Shown one piece after another: positions 42,675 to 52,700 of a stretch of 64,000 bases of DNA. The notes under the pieces were generated by a model. That model did no database searches. It saw only the letters and a list, made by a program, of their open reading frames with translations, and was not told where the DNA came from. Origin of the DNA: Herbaspirillum sp. SJZ107 (GTDB taxonomy: Bacteria; Pseudomonadota; Gammaproteobacteria; Burkholderiales; Burkholderiaceae_D); contig NZ_VFNH01000002.1 in NCBI RefSeq assembly GCF_006715485.1, forward strand, positions 186,001 through 250,000, in the 5' to 3' direction. A program made the translations under genes and the position numbers. Each line of letters starts with the position of its first letter. The stretch's first letter is position 1.

Positions 42675-44071
42675 CAGTCTTCTCCCGCGGCGCCGGCCGC
42701 ACCCGATGGCGCGCCGCTGTCGGCGCCGCCGGCTTCGTCGCCGGTCTTGCGCGGACCGCGGCGGCGCGGACGCTTCTTGGCGGCGGCGCCACCGGCCGCC
42801 GGTTCGCGCGCCGCATTCACCAGGCGTTCGCGCTCGGCGACGTCGCCGCCGTAGAAGGTCGCCCACCAGTTGCCCAGTTCGGCGTCGAGTTCGCCCGATT
42901 CGCAGCGCAGCAGCAGGAAATCGAAGCCGGCGCGGAAGCGCGGGTGTTCCAGCAGCTTGTACGGGTTCTTGCCGTTGCGGCGCTCGAAGCGCGGCTGCAT
43001 GGCCCAGATGTCGCGCATGTCGGTGGCGATGCGGCGCTGCAGGGCCAGGTTCTCGGTCTGGTTGTCGAGCACGTCGTCGGCGGCCAGGTGCAGGGCCGGG
43101 ATCGGCGCCTCGCCGGCGCTGCGGTAGGCGTTCCACTTTTCCAGCACCTGGTGCCACAGCAGCGACGCGAACAGGAAGCCCGGCGACACGCCCTTGCCGG
43201 CTTTCACGCGCGCGTCCGTGGATTCCAGGGCCAGCGTGACGAACTTCATGCCGATCGGCTGTTCCAGCACCACGTCCAGCAGCGGCAGCAGGCCATGGTG
43301 CAGGCCCGACGAGCGCAGCTCCTTCAGGCAGGCCAGCGCGTGGCCGGACAGCAGCAGCTTGAGCATTTCGTCGAAGACGCGCGCCGCCGGCACGTTGTCG
43401 ATCAGCGGCGCCATCACCGGAATCGGCGCGCGCGTGGCCGGCTCGATCGTGAACTGCAGCTTGGCGGCGAAGCGCACCACGCGCAGCATGCGCACCGGGT
43501 CTTCACGGTAGCGCGCTTCCGGCTGGCCGATGATGCGCAGGACCTTGTCGCGGATGTCGGCGATGCCGCCATGGTAGTCCAGCACGGCCTGGGTGGCCGG
43601 GTCGTAGTACATGGCGTTGATGGTGAAGTCGCGCCGCTCGGCATCCTCGTGCTGCGGACCGAAATTGTTGTCGCGCAGGACGCGGCCATGCTCGTCCTTC
43701 GGCGCGCTGACGGCGGCGTTGCCACGGAAGGTGGTCACTTCCAGCAGTTCCTGGCCGAACATCACGTGCACGATCTGGAAGCGGCGGCCGATGATGAAGG
43801 CGCGCCGGAACAGCTTTTTCACTTCTTCCGGGGTGGCGTCGGTGGCGATGTCGAAGTCTTTCGGCTTCACGCCGAGCAGCAGGTCGCGCACGGCGCCGCC
43901 GACCACGAAGGCTTTGTAGCCGGCTTCCTGCAGCGTCTGGGTCACGCGGATCGCGTTCGGCGACACCAGCTTCGGGTCGATGCCGTGCTCGTCCGGGCCG
44001 AGGATGTCGGGCTGGGTGGGGTCGCGCTCGTCTTTCACACCAAGGATCTTACGGATGAATTTTTTAATCAT
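42674..44071 (-). CDS. pcnB: Poly(A) polymerase I
   Basis: RNA 3' polyadenylating enzyme of 465 residues, promoting RNA turnover. The nucleotidyltransferase head contains VVGGAVRDLLLGVKPKDFDIATDATP with the catalytic aspartates, followed by RRDFTINAMYYDP and the tRNA-nucleotidyltransferase-like RNA-binding region. The C-terminus is basic (KKRPRRRGPRK) and then Gly/Ala-rich, as in bacterial PAP I. The N-terminal MIKKFIRKILG precedes the head. It overlaps the HAD gene by eight bases and folK by four, in a tightly packed operon. Confidence 0.96.
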   Translation of the reverse strand: MIKKFIRKILGVKDERDPTQPDILGPDEHGIDPKLVSPNAIRVTQTLQEAGYKAFVVGGAVRDLLLGVKPKDFDIATDATPEEVKKLFRRAFIIGRRFQIVHVMFGQELLEVTTFRGNAAVSAPKDEHGRVLRDNNFGPQHEDAERRDFTINAMYYDPATQAVLDYHGGIADIRDKVLRIIGQPEARYREDPVRMLRVVRFAAKLQFTIEPATRAPIPVMAPLIDNVPAARVFDEMLKLLLSGHALACLKELRSSGLHHGLLPLLDVVLEQPIGMKFVTLALESTDARVKAGKGVSPGFLFASLLWHQVLEKWNAYRSAGEAPIPALHLAADDVLDNQTENLALQRRIATDMRDIWAMQPRFERRNGKNPYKLLEHPRFRAGFDFLLLRCESGELDAELGNWWATFYGGDVAERERLVNAAREPAAGGAAAKKRPRRRGPRKTGDEAGGADSGAPSGAAGAAGED

Positions 44072-44738
44072 TGAACAAATGGAGTAAAGGCCAGCCGAGG
44101 GCGGTTGCGTGTTGGGCCAGTTTGGCGCTCGGGTTGGTCGCCACCGGATGCGAGACGACGGACAGCAGCGGGATATCGTTGTGCGAATCGCTGTAGAAAT
44201 AGCTGCGCTCGAAGCCGTCGAACGGGCGGCCCAGGCCGTCCAGCCAGGCGTGCATGTGGGTCACCTTGCCCTCGCCCTGGGTCGGCGTGCCCGCCAGGCG
44301 GCCGGTCGGGTGGCCTTGCGCGTCCAGTTCCGGCTGCGCCGCGATCAGGTGCTCGATGCCGAGTGCCTGCGCGATCGGCGCCGTGATGAAGGCGTTGGTG
44401 GCGGTGATGATCGCCACCAGGTCGCCGGCGTCGTGGTGCTGCTGCAGCAGGGCGGTGGCGGCTGGTTTAATTGCCGGCCGGATCACTTCCGCCATGTAGT
44501 CGGCCTGCAGGCGCTGCAGGGTGGCGGGCGCGAAGCCGGCCAGGGTGCCGAGGGCGAACTCCAGGTATTCCACCGGGTTCAGGGTGCCGGCCTGGTACTG
44601 GGCAAAAAAGGCGTCGTTGCGGCGCTGGTAGTCGACGGCATCGACGACGCCATGGCGTACCAGGAACTGGCCCCATTCGTAGTCGGAATCGATCGGCAGC
44701 AGGGTGTGGTCGAGGTCAAACAGCGCGAGTGTATTCAT
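44064..44738 (-). CDS. HAD-superfamily IB phosphatase
   Basis: Cytoplasmic phosphatase of 224 residues in the SerB-like HAD subfamily IB. Motif I is FDLDHTLLPIDSD with the nucleophile aspartate, motif II is AIITATNAF, and motif IV is YFYSDSHNDIPLL. The helical cap lies between motifs I and II. Phosphoserine or histidinol phosphate have been proposed for relatives, but the physiological substrate is unknown. It is coupled to hda upstream (ATGA overlap) and pcnB downstream, a conserved arrangement in betaproteobacteria. Confidence 0.93.
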   Translation of the reverse strand: MNTLALFDLDHTLLPIDSDYEWGQFLVRHGVVDAVDYQRRNDAFFAQYQAGTLNPVEYLEFALGTLAGFAPATLQRLQADYMAEVIRPAIKPAATALLQQHHDAGDLVAIITATNAFITAPIAQALGIEHLIAAQPELDAQGHPTGRLAGTPTQGEGKVTHMHAWLDGLGRPFDGFERSYFYSDSHNDIPLLSVVSHPVATNPSAKLAQHATALGWPLLHLFND

Positions 44739-45421
44739 TCTTTGGATTCGGTGTGCTGGTTTCCCTGGTGCAAAAGATCACGCAGCAGGGGCAGCGTGAC
44801 CGGACGCTGGGTCTCGAGCGAATAGTGGTCGAGCGCGTCCAGCATGGTCGACAGGGAACGCATGTCGCGCTTGAAATGCGACAGCAAATAGGGTAACACG
44901 CTGGCCGACAGCGTCAAACCGCGCGCCTCGGCAGCCTGGGTGAGGGCGGCGATCTTTTCGTCGTCGGACAGGTCGTGGATCTGGTAGACCAGGCCCCATC
45001 CCATGCGCGTGCGCAGGTCTTCGCGCACCGGCAGCACCGCCGGCGGCAGCGGCCCGGCGCACACCATGTAGGTACCGTGCTCGCGTACCTGGTTGTACAG
45101 GGCGAAGGCGTCGATCTGGCGTTCGGGCGTGAGCTGGTCGATATCGTCCACCAGGTACAGGGTCACGCCCGGGGCGTGCACGAAGGCGTCCGGATCGGCG
45201 TCGGCGGGGATGTAGCGCGATCCCCTGGTGGCGGCCAGGCCCTGCAGGATATGGGTCTTGCCGGCGCCGGTTTCACCCCACAGGTAGCAGAAATGCTCGC
45301 GCGAGGCGCGTTGCGCGAACTGGTGCATCAAGTGCGCCATTTCGGCATTTGCGCCTATCTGGAAGGTGTCGAGGCTCTGCGCCGGCTCGGCGGCGCCTAA
45401 ATCGAGCACCAGCTGTTTCAT
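44735..45421 (-). CDS. hda: DnaA regulatory inactivator Hda
   Basis: AAA+ protein of 228 residues that stimulates ATP hydrolysis by DnaA on the sliding clamp and so limits re-initiation. The N-terminal MKQLVLDLG contains a clamp-binding motif (QLxLDL). Walker A is at 49-56 (GETGAGKT), Walker B at LYLVDDID, and the sensor region follows. It lacks the DnaA DNA-binding domain, as expected. The ATG at 45421 is preferred because it places the clamp motif at residue 3; an ATG at 45430 is in frame. It heads the hda-HAD-pcnB-folK operon. Confidence 0.95.
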   Translation of the reverse strand: MKQLVLDLGAAEPAQSLDTFQIGANAEMAHLMHQFAQRASREHFCYLWGETGAGKTHILQGLAATRGSRYIPADADPDAFVHAPGVTLYLVDDIDQLTPERQIDAFALYNQVREHGTYMVCAGPLPPAVLPVREDLRTRMGWGLVYQIHDLSDDEKIAALTQAAEARGLTLSASVLPYLLSHFKRDMRSLSTMLDALDHYSLETQRPVTLPLLRDLLHQGNQHTESKE

Positions 45422-45596
45422 GGCTTGCATTTCATCCGGGCTGAGGGGGAAAAGGCATTTTGTTCTTGTTAATGACGTCGGGGTCAAGCCGGTTTGCTAA
45501 AATAGCGGATTGACCAGTTGGCCGTTCCCGGCAGTGACGCGGGTGCGTTCAGTTGATCTACCGCTATCTATTTTACCGCCTCCGCTGCCAAATACC

Positions 45597-46640
<1,044 letters not shown>

Positions 46641-46665
46641 TGCCGCGCTGGTAATAAACAAGAAG

Positions 46666-46689
46666 ACGGGCGCTGCGGCGCCCGTTTTT
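46666..46689 (+). terminator. Terminator after purM
   Basis: ACGGGCGC-tgcg-GCGCCCGT followed by a T-run, 26 bases past the purM stop and just before the convergent S9 peptidase gene. Confidence 0.9.
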
Positions 46690-46699
46690 CATGGGGCCG

Positions 46700-48739
46700 T
46701 CACGGCATCGCCGCGTCCTTGCCGATGTTCCTGTCGAGAAATTTTTCGACCCGGCCCCAGAAGTCGATGCGGTCCTTCGACAGGCTCCAGCCGTGGCCTT
46801 CGTCCGGGTATTCGATCCAGTCGACCTGCCTGTTGGTCTGCTTGACCGCGTCGTAGAACTGGCGGCCGTGGTACAGCGGCACGCGCAGGTCGGCGCCGCC
46901 GTAGGCCAGCAGCAGCGGCTGGCGGATGCGCGCCGCCTGGCGGATCGGCGAGGTGGCGGCGAACTGGGCGGCATCCTTGACCGGGTCGCCGATCAGTTCC
47001 GGCATCCCGTACTGCCGCCATTCTTCCGACACGTTCGACTGCAGGCCCCAGTGGCCGTTGTACAGCAGCCCGATGTCGGTCACGCCGGCCCAGTCCACCC
47101 CGCAGCGGTACAGCTCCGGATCGCGGGCCAGGCCCATCAGGGTCGCGTAGCCGCCGTAGCTGGCGCCGGCGATGCAGATGCGCCTGGGGTCGGCGATGCC
47201 TTGCGCGATCGCCCAGCGCGCGCCGTCGGCGATGTCGTCCTGCATCGCCAGGCCCCATTGCTTCCAGCCGGCCGTGAAGTGCCTGGCGCCGAAGCCGGTG
47301 GTGCCGCGGAACGACGGCTCCAGCACCGCATAGCCGCGCGACGCGAGGAATTGCGATTCCGGATCCCAGCCCCAGGTGCTGCCGCGCACGTACGGGCCGC
47401 CATGCACCAGCACCACCAGCGGCAGTCTGGCATCCTTGGCGGCGCCGGCCGGACGGGTCAGCAGGGCCGGGATGTCGAGGCCGTCGCGCGCCTTGTAGTG
47501 CAGCACTTCCTGGCGGCCCATGCGGCGGCTGTCGATCGCGGGGTGCGCCGTGCCGAGCCGGTCCAGCTTCCCGGTCTGCAGGTTGTACAGCAGGTAAGTG
47601 GGAGGCTGGACATCCGAATAGGCGCGCACCAGCGCCCACTGCGCATCGGGCGCGGCCGGCATCGACACCGAGTCGATGGTCGACGGCAGCAGCTTGTCGA
47701 TCTTGTCCTGCAGCGCCTGCATCGCCGGATCGAACCAGGCGGTGCCCTCGGCATCGGTTTCGTAGCGCACGCCCAGCAGCTTGCCGCGCCGGGTGAGCAG
47801 GCGGCCGGCAAAGTCGTAGCCGGCGGTTTCGACCAGCGGTTCCGGCTTGATCTTGCCGGTGGCGTAATCGAAGGCGTACAGCGCCAGCTTGTCCTTGCCG
47901 CCGCGCGCGGTCACGTACAGCGTGCCGTCCGGACCGAAGCCGAGCGGGGAAAAGGCGCCCGCGCCGCCGGTGTAGGCGCTGTAGCTGGCCAGGGTGCGCC
48001 AGCGGTCGTCGGCCGGGTCCAGGTAGTGGACGGTGGTGATGCCGTCGTGCTGGCCGATGGCGAGGCGCGGCTTGCCCTCGTGGTCGAGCATCCAGCTGCG
48101 CACCGGCCCCGGCGGCGCCACCGTGGTGGTCCTGCCGCTCAGCGTGTCCAGGCGCAGCAGGTCGACGGTGCGCACTTCGCCGCGGGTGTCGAATACCGGG
48201 CTGGTCACGTACAGCGCGTCGGAATCCTGGGCGCCGGCCCCGTGCATCAGGAAGGTATGCCAGGGCAGCAGCGGGCGCTTGGCCCGGCTCTGGATTTCGC
48301 TCACGAAGGCCTCGCCGCGGCGGGTGGCCAGCTGGCGCAGGCCGGAGCCGTCGCGGTTGACCGCGTACAGGCCGGCGCCCAGGTTTTCCTCGCCCGGCGC
48401 GGTGGCGCGGTCGGTCACGTCGAAGGCGAGACGCTCGTCGTTGACCCAGACCACGCGGCCGATGTCGGCGTCGCTGTAGGCGGCGACCACCTTGAGCTTG
48501 TTGTCCTGCAGGTCGATCACCGCCAGCATCAGGCGCTGGCCGGCGCCGCTGGTGCGCGCCGCCAGGTAGCGGCCGCTGGGCGACAGGATGGCGCCGCCGA
48601 AGCTGGCATTGTCGAAGAAGCTGGACAGCGCGGGCGGGGCGGCGCCATCCGGCGCGGCTTCGGCAGGGGGGCAGAACGGCAGGGCGAGGCAGAGGGCCAG
48701 CGCTGCCCCGCGACGCAGGATGGCATTCGACAATGGCAT
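46700..48739 (-). CDS. S9-family prolyl oligopeptidase-like peptidase
   Basis: Exported serine peptidase of 679 residues. A signal peptide (about 30 residues, LALCLALPFCPPAEAA) is followed by a beta-propeller (to about residue 420) and the alpha/beta-hydrolase domain with nucleophile serine in GASYGGYATLM, aspartate in YGGADLRVP and histidine in EGHGWS. The ATG at 48739 is preferred because AAGGAAAG stands just before it and the signal peptide fits; an ATG at 48766 overlaps the symporter stop (ATGA). It ends a regulator-transport-peptidase run, hinting at peptide or amino acid use. Confidence 0.92.
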   Translation of the reverse strand: MPLSNAILRRGAALALCLALPFCPPAEAAPDGAAPPALSSFFDNASFGGAILSPSGRYLAARTSGAGQRLMLAVIDLQDNKLKVVAAYSDADIGRVVWVNDERLAFDVTDRATAPGEENLGAGLYAVNRDGSGLRQLATRRGEAFVSEIQSRAKRPLLPWHTFLMHGAGAQDSDALYVTSPVFDTRGEVRTVDLLRLDTLSGRTTTVAPPGPVRSWMLDHEGKPRLAIGQHDGITTVHYLDPADDRWRTLASYSAYTGGAGAFSPLGFGPDGTLYVTARGGKDKLALYAFDYATGKIKPEPLVETAGYDFAGRLLTRRGKLLGVRYETDAEGTAWFDPAMQALQDKIDKLLPSTIDSVSMPAAPDAQWALVRAYSDVQPPTYLLYNLQTGKLDRLGTAHPAIDSRRMGRQEVLHYKARDGLDIPALLTRPAGAAKDARLPLVVLVHGGPYVRGSTWGWDPESQFLASRGYAVLEPSFRGTTGFGARHFTAGWKQWGLAMQDDIADGARWAIAQGIADPRRICIAGASYGGYATLMGLARDPELYRCGVDWAGVTDIGLLYNGHWGLQSNVSEEWRQYGMPELIGDPVKDAAQFAATSPIRQAARIRQPLLLAYGGADLRVPLYHGRQFYDAVKQTNRQVDWIEYPDEGHGWSLSKDRIDFWGRVEKFLDRNIGKDAAMP

Positions 48740-48762
48740 GGCTTTCCTTGGCAAGATGATCT

Positions 48763-50823
48763 TCATTCGGGTGCGCGGATATGCTCGACCAGTCCCACAC
48801 TCGCGTTCGACGGCGGCCGGCTCAGGAGGCTGGCGATCACCAGCACCGCCAGCCCGGCCGGCACCCCGAACACCCCGGCCGAAATCGGCGCGATATGGAA
48901 CCAGGCGGCGTCGGCGCTGCCGCCCAGGATCGGGTTGGTGTGCAGCATGTAGTACACGCAGACCAGGAAACCGCCGCTCATGCCGGCGATCGCGCCCTGG
49001 TGGGTGGCCCGTTTCCAGAACACGCCCGCCACCAGCGCCGGGAACAGCGTCGAGCCGGCCAGCGAGAAGGCCGCGCCCACCAGTGACAGGATGTCGGCCG
49101 GCTTCTGGGAAGCGACGTAGGCGGCGATGAAGGCGACCGCCAGCAGCAGCAGTTTCGAGATCGTGACCCGCTTCTGGGTCGAGGCGCCCGGGTCGACGAT
49201 CTTGAAATAGATGTCGTGCGACAGCGCGTTCGAGATCGCCAGCAGCAGGCCGTCGGCGGTGGACAGCGCCGCCGCCAGCCCGCCGGCCGCCACCAGCCCG
49301 GAAATCACGTAGGGCAGGCCGCCGATTTCCGGCGTGGCCAGGGTCAGCACGTCGCCGTCGATCGCGATCTCGGCCAGCTGCACGATGCCGTCGCCGTTGA
49401 CGTCGGCGATGCTGATCAGCGGGTTGGCCTTGTCCACGTTGGCCCAGTACGAGACCCAGGTCGGCAGCTTGGAAAAATCGGTGCCGACCAGCGAGGTATA
49501 GATATCGTACTTGGCCAGTACCGCCAGCGCCGGCATGGTGAGGTAGATCAGCAGGATGAAGAACAGGGCCCAGAACACCGACACCCTGGTCTCGTTCACC
49601 GAGGGCGTGGTGTAGGCGCGCATCAGCAGGTGGGGCAGGGCGGCGGTGCCGAACATCAGGCAGAACACCAGGGCCAGGAAGTTGTTGCGGCGGATGTCCG
49701 ATTCCTCCGGCGTCTTGCCGGGGAAGGGATCGGCGTGCGGCTCGGGCGGCTGGGCGCGCGCCAGGTTGGCGGCGCGTTCCTCGGTCCACAGGCGCGCAGC
49801 CTCGTCGGCCGTGCGGGGGTAGGACAGCAGTTCGCGCTCGGCGGTGCGGATCTCGCCCAGCGGCGCATTGCGGCTGCGCGCCACGTCCAGGCGGCGCTGG
49901 GCCTCGACCTTGCCCGCTTCCCATGAATGCGGCAAGCCCCTGATCCGGGCCGCGTATTCGTCGGCGCGCGCGCGGAAGGCGGCGCGCACCTGCTGCTCGC
50001 GCGGATCGAGCGCCAGCTGGGCTTCGCGCTGGGCCAGCTTGGGCAGGACCGAACCGTAGGCCACCTGCGGCACCGGGTTGCCGGCGAACTTGGCCGACAG
50101 CCACATGGTCGGAATCAGGAAGGCGACCAGGATGATGATGTACTGCGCCACCTGGGTCCAGGTGATGGCGCGCATCCCGCCCAGGAACGAGCACACCAGG
50201 ATGCTGGCCAGGCCGAGGAAGATGCCGACCGAGAAATCGACGCCGGTGAAGCGCGAGGCGATCAGGCCGACCGCGTAGATCTGCGCCACCACGTAGGTGA
50301 ACGACACGATGATGGTGGCGCCGACCGCCATCGCCCGTACCGTGGTGCCGCGCCCGTCGCCGTTGCCGCCGTAGCGTGCCGCCAGGAAGTCCGGGATCGT
50401 GTACTGGGCAAACTTGCGCAGGTAGGGCGCGATCAGGAGCGCCACCAGGCAATAGCCGCCGGTCCAGCCCATCACGTAGGCGAGGGCGTCGAAGCCGTGC
50501 AGGTACAGGGTGCCGGCCAGGCTGATGAAGCTGGCCGCCGAGATCCAGTCGGCCGCCGTCGCCATGCCGTTGAACAGCGCCGGCACCCGCCGCCCGGCCA
50601 CGTAGTACTCGGACACGTTGGAGGTGCGCGCCACCACGCCGATGGTGGCATACAGCACGATGGTGCCGAACATGTACAGGTGGCCGATCCACTGGCGCGG
50701 CATGCCTTCGCGCTCGAGGATGCCGAGCGCCGCCAGGAACAGCGCCAGGCAGGCCGTGAACCACAGGTAGTAGCGCGACAGGCGGCGGAAATAGCGTTTG
50801 CCGTCCGTGTTGGTTCCGCTCAT
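48763..50823 (-). CDS. Sodium:solute symporter, VC_2705-like, large subunit
   Basis: Inner membrane SSS-family permease of 686 residues, much longer than the usual 480-550. It opens with a helix (LSRYYLWFTACLALFLAALG) and the SSS core YVAGRRVPALFNGMATAADWISAASFISLAG. A soluble insertion of about 130 residues (about 245-375) is charged and Arg/Ala-rich. A second soluble loop near residue 480 contains DVNGDGIVQLAE, a canonical EF-hand-like calcium loop. The start overlaps DUF4212 by four bases; that small partner is typical of this subfamily. Acetate or another carboxylate is the usual guess for the substrate. Confidence 0.9.
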   Translation of the reverse strand: MSGTNTDGKRYFRRLSRYYLWFTACLALFLAALGILEREGMPRQWIGHLYMFGTIVLYATIGVVARTSNVSEYYVAGRRVPALFNGMATAADWISAASFISLAGTLYLHGFDALAYVMGWTGGYCLVALLIAPYLRKFAQYTIPDFLAARYGGNGDGRGTTVRAMAVGATIIVSFTYVVAQIYAVGLIASRFTGVDFSVGIFLGLASILVCSFLGGMRAITWTQVAQYIIILVAFLIPTMWLSAKFAGNPVPQVAYGSVLPKLAQREAQLALDPREQQVRAAFRARADEYAARIRGLPHSWEAGKVEAQRRLDVARSRNAPLGEIRTAERELLSYPRTADEAARLWTEERAANLARAQPPEPHADPFPGKTPEESDIRRNNFLALVFCLMFGTAALPHLLMRAYTTPSVNETRVSVFWALFFILLIYLTMPALAVLAKYDIYTSLVGTDFSKLPTWVSYWANVDKANPLISIADVNGDGIVQLAEIAIDGDVLTLATPEIGGLPYVISGLVAAGGLAAALSTADGLLLAISNALSHDIYFKIVDPGASTQKRVTISKLLLLAVAFIAAYVASQKPADILSLVGAAFSLAGSTLFPALVAGVFWKRATHQGAIAGMSGGFLVCVYYMLHTNPILGGSADAAWFHIAPISAGVFGVPAGLAVLVIASLLSRPPSNASVGLVEHIRAPE

Positions 50824-51152
50824 GCGGCCTCCGCCAGCAGGCGCGCAAAGCGGCGGTCGAGCACGCGCATGCGCCATGCATAGGCGCCGATGACCGCCAG
50901 GTAGATCAGCGAGCTGCCCTGCGCCGCCAGGTAGAACGAGAGCGGCCAGCCGAACACCGACAGGTGCGCCAGGTCGCGCGCGAAGAACACGGTACCGAAC
51001 CAGGTCGCCAGCCACAGGCCGAGCAGGACGGCGGTCAGGCGCTGCGTGCGTGCCCAATGCTGCGCCCGTGCTGCGGCGACCCGGGCGCGCGCGGCGGAGC
51101 GGTCCGGATCGGAAGGCGGAGGAATGGGCATGGCGGTGGATTCAATCGGCAT
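50820..51152 (-). CDS. DUF4212 small symporter subunit
   Basis: Inner membrane protein of 110 residues with two membrane helices (about 40-60 and 70-92), the DUF4212 family described as a small subunit of sodium/substrate symporters. Landmarks are RTQRLTAVLLGLWLATWFGTVFFA and WPLSFYLAAQGSSLIYLAVI. Its stop overlaps the start of the large symporter gene (ATGA). An ATG at 51131 would shorten it by seven residues; the ATG at 51152 overlaps the kinase stop. Neither has a clear ribosome site, so coupling to the kinase is likely. Confidence 0.9.
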   Translation of the reverse strand: MPIESTAMPIPPPSDPDRSAARARVAAARAQHWARTQRLTAVLLGLWLATWFGTVFFARDLAHLSVFGWPLSFYLAAQGSSLIYLAVIGAYAWRMRVLDRRFARLLAEAA

Positions 51153-52623
51153 CGGGTGCGGGAAGTTCGGGAGGCGGGAAGGTCAGCCGGAACAGGCTGC
51201 CCGGGAATTTCTTGTGCGTGCTGCGCGGGTTGTTGAAGATCTCGATGTCGGCGCCGTGCTGCTGGGCGATCTCGCGCACGATGGCCAGGCCCAGGCCGGA
51301 ACCGGGCGCACTCGAGCCGAGGATGCGGTAGAAGCGCTCGAACACGCGCGGGCGCTCGCCGGGCGCGATGCCGGGCCCGGTATCCTCGACTTCCAGCAGC
51401 GCCTGGCCGGCGCTGGCGCGCACGCGCACGGTGACGCTGCCGCCGCTGCCGGAAGGCGTGTAGCGCAGCGCATTGTCGATCAGGTTCGACAGCAGCTCGC
51501 GCAGCATCAGCGGATTGCCGGCGATTTCCAGCGGCTCGTCGGGCGCCTCGTAGCCGAGGTCGATCTCCTGCGCGAACGAGGCCGGCACCCAGTCCAGCAC
51601 CACCTCGCGCGCCAGCACGCCGAGGTCGAGCGGCTCCAGTGCCACGCCGGCATGCGGCTGGTTTTCGGCGCGCGCCAGCGCCAGCAGCTGGTTCACCAGG
51701 CGCGTCGCCGATTCCGAACTCTTGGCCAGCTGCTCGAGCGAACGGTGGATCTCGCCGGGATCGACCTGGCGCAGCGCCAGCTCGGACTGCATGCGCATGC
51801 CGGCCAGCGGCGTCTTCATCTGGTGCGCGGCGTCGGCGATGAAACGCTTCTGGGCGTCGATCGTGTGCGCCAGGCGCGCCAGCATGTCGTTCAGCGAACC
51901 GACCAGCGGCGAGATCTCTTCTGGTACCTGGCGCGAATCGATCGGCGACAGGTCGTCCGGCGGGCGTGCACGGATGCGTTCCTGCAGCTGGGCCAGCGGC
52001 GAAAGCCCGCGGGAGAGGGCAAACCACACGAGGGCCAGGATCACCGGCAGGATGATGAACTGGGGCAGGATCACGCCCTTGATGATCTCGTTGGCGAGCT
52101 GGGCGCGCTTGTCGAGGGTTTCGGCGACCTGCACCAGCGCCAGGGTCGGTTTCGGTTGCGCCAGCGGCTGCAGGTTGATCCAGGCATAGGCCACGCGCAC
52201 CGGGGTGCCGTGCAGGCTTTCGTTGCGGAAGTGGACGCGGCCGCTGCGCTCGGGCTCCTCGCCCAGCGGCAGCGGCAGGTCGCGGTCGCCGTCGACCACC
52301 TCCCCGCGCGGGCCGGTCACCTGGAAATAGATGCTGTCGACGTCGTCGGCGCGCAGGATGTCGCGCGCGCTGCCGGGCAGGCGCGCCACGATCTTGCCAT
52401 CCACTTCCTTGACCTGCTGGGCCAGCACCGTGACGCTGTCTTCCAGCGCATGGTCGAAGGGCTGGTTGGCGATCGACTTCGCCACCAGATAGGTAATGGC
52501 GATGCTCATCGGCCACAGCAGCAGCAGCGGCGCCAGCATCCAGTCGAGGATCTCGCCGAACAGCGAATGCTGGATGCTTTCCTCGGGCTCGGGGTGGGGC
52601 GGGACGTAGGGCGCATCCGCCAT
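51142..52623 (-). CDS. Sensor histidine kinase (QseC/TctE-like)
   Basis: Membrane kinase of 493 residues. A membrane helix (about 26-48) leads to a periplasmic sensor (about 50-190, of the TctE N-terminal type), a second helix (about 197-215), a HAMP-like linker and the HisKA domain with phospho-acceptor histidine in DAAHQMKTPLAGMRMQ, then the ATPase with NLIDNALRYTPSG, VEDTGPGIAP and GSGLGLAIVREIA. A GTG at 52704, overlapping the regulator stop, would add 27 residues with a basic leader. It is paired with the regulator upstream and precedes the DUF4212-symporter genes, its likely targets. Confidence 0.93.
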   Translation of the reverse strand: MADAPYVPPHPEPEESIQHSLFGEILDWMLAPLLLLWPMSIAITYLVAKSIANQPFDHALEDSVTVLAQQVKEVDGKIVARLPGSARDILRADDVDSIYFQVTGPRGEVVDGDRDLPLPLGEEPERSGRVHFRNESLHGTPVRVAYAWINLQPLAQPKPTLALVQVAETLDKRAQLANEIIKGVILPQFIILPVILALVWFALSRGLSPLAQLQERIRARPPDDLSPIDSRQVPEEISPLVGSLNDMLARLAHTIDAQKRFIADAAHQMKTPLAGMRMQSELALRQVDPGEIHRSLEQLAKSSESATRLVNQLLALARAENQPHAGVALEPLDLGVLAREVVLDWVPASFAQEIDLGYEAPDEPLEIAGNPLMLRELLSNLIDNALRYTPSGSGGSVTVRVRASAGQALLEVEDTGPGIAPGERPRVFERFYRILGSSAPGSGLGLAIVREIAQQHGADIEIFNNPRSTHKKFPGSLFRLTFPPPELPAPDAD

Positions 52624-52700
52624 CGCACCGGGCAGCGCATGCCGGGCCGGCTTCTCGGGCAGTGCGCCGGCTGCCCCGGCGCGCAGGAGCCGCGGCCGCT

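Noticed and set aside
46700..50881. A single minus-strand open frame of 1393 codons spanning the symporter and S9 peptidase
   Set aside because: The frame is the real peptidase at its 3' part only; further upstream it runs over the true symporter frame, whose membrane helices and SSS motifs are in another phase. The long frame is an artefact of high GC content.
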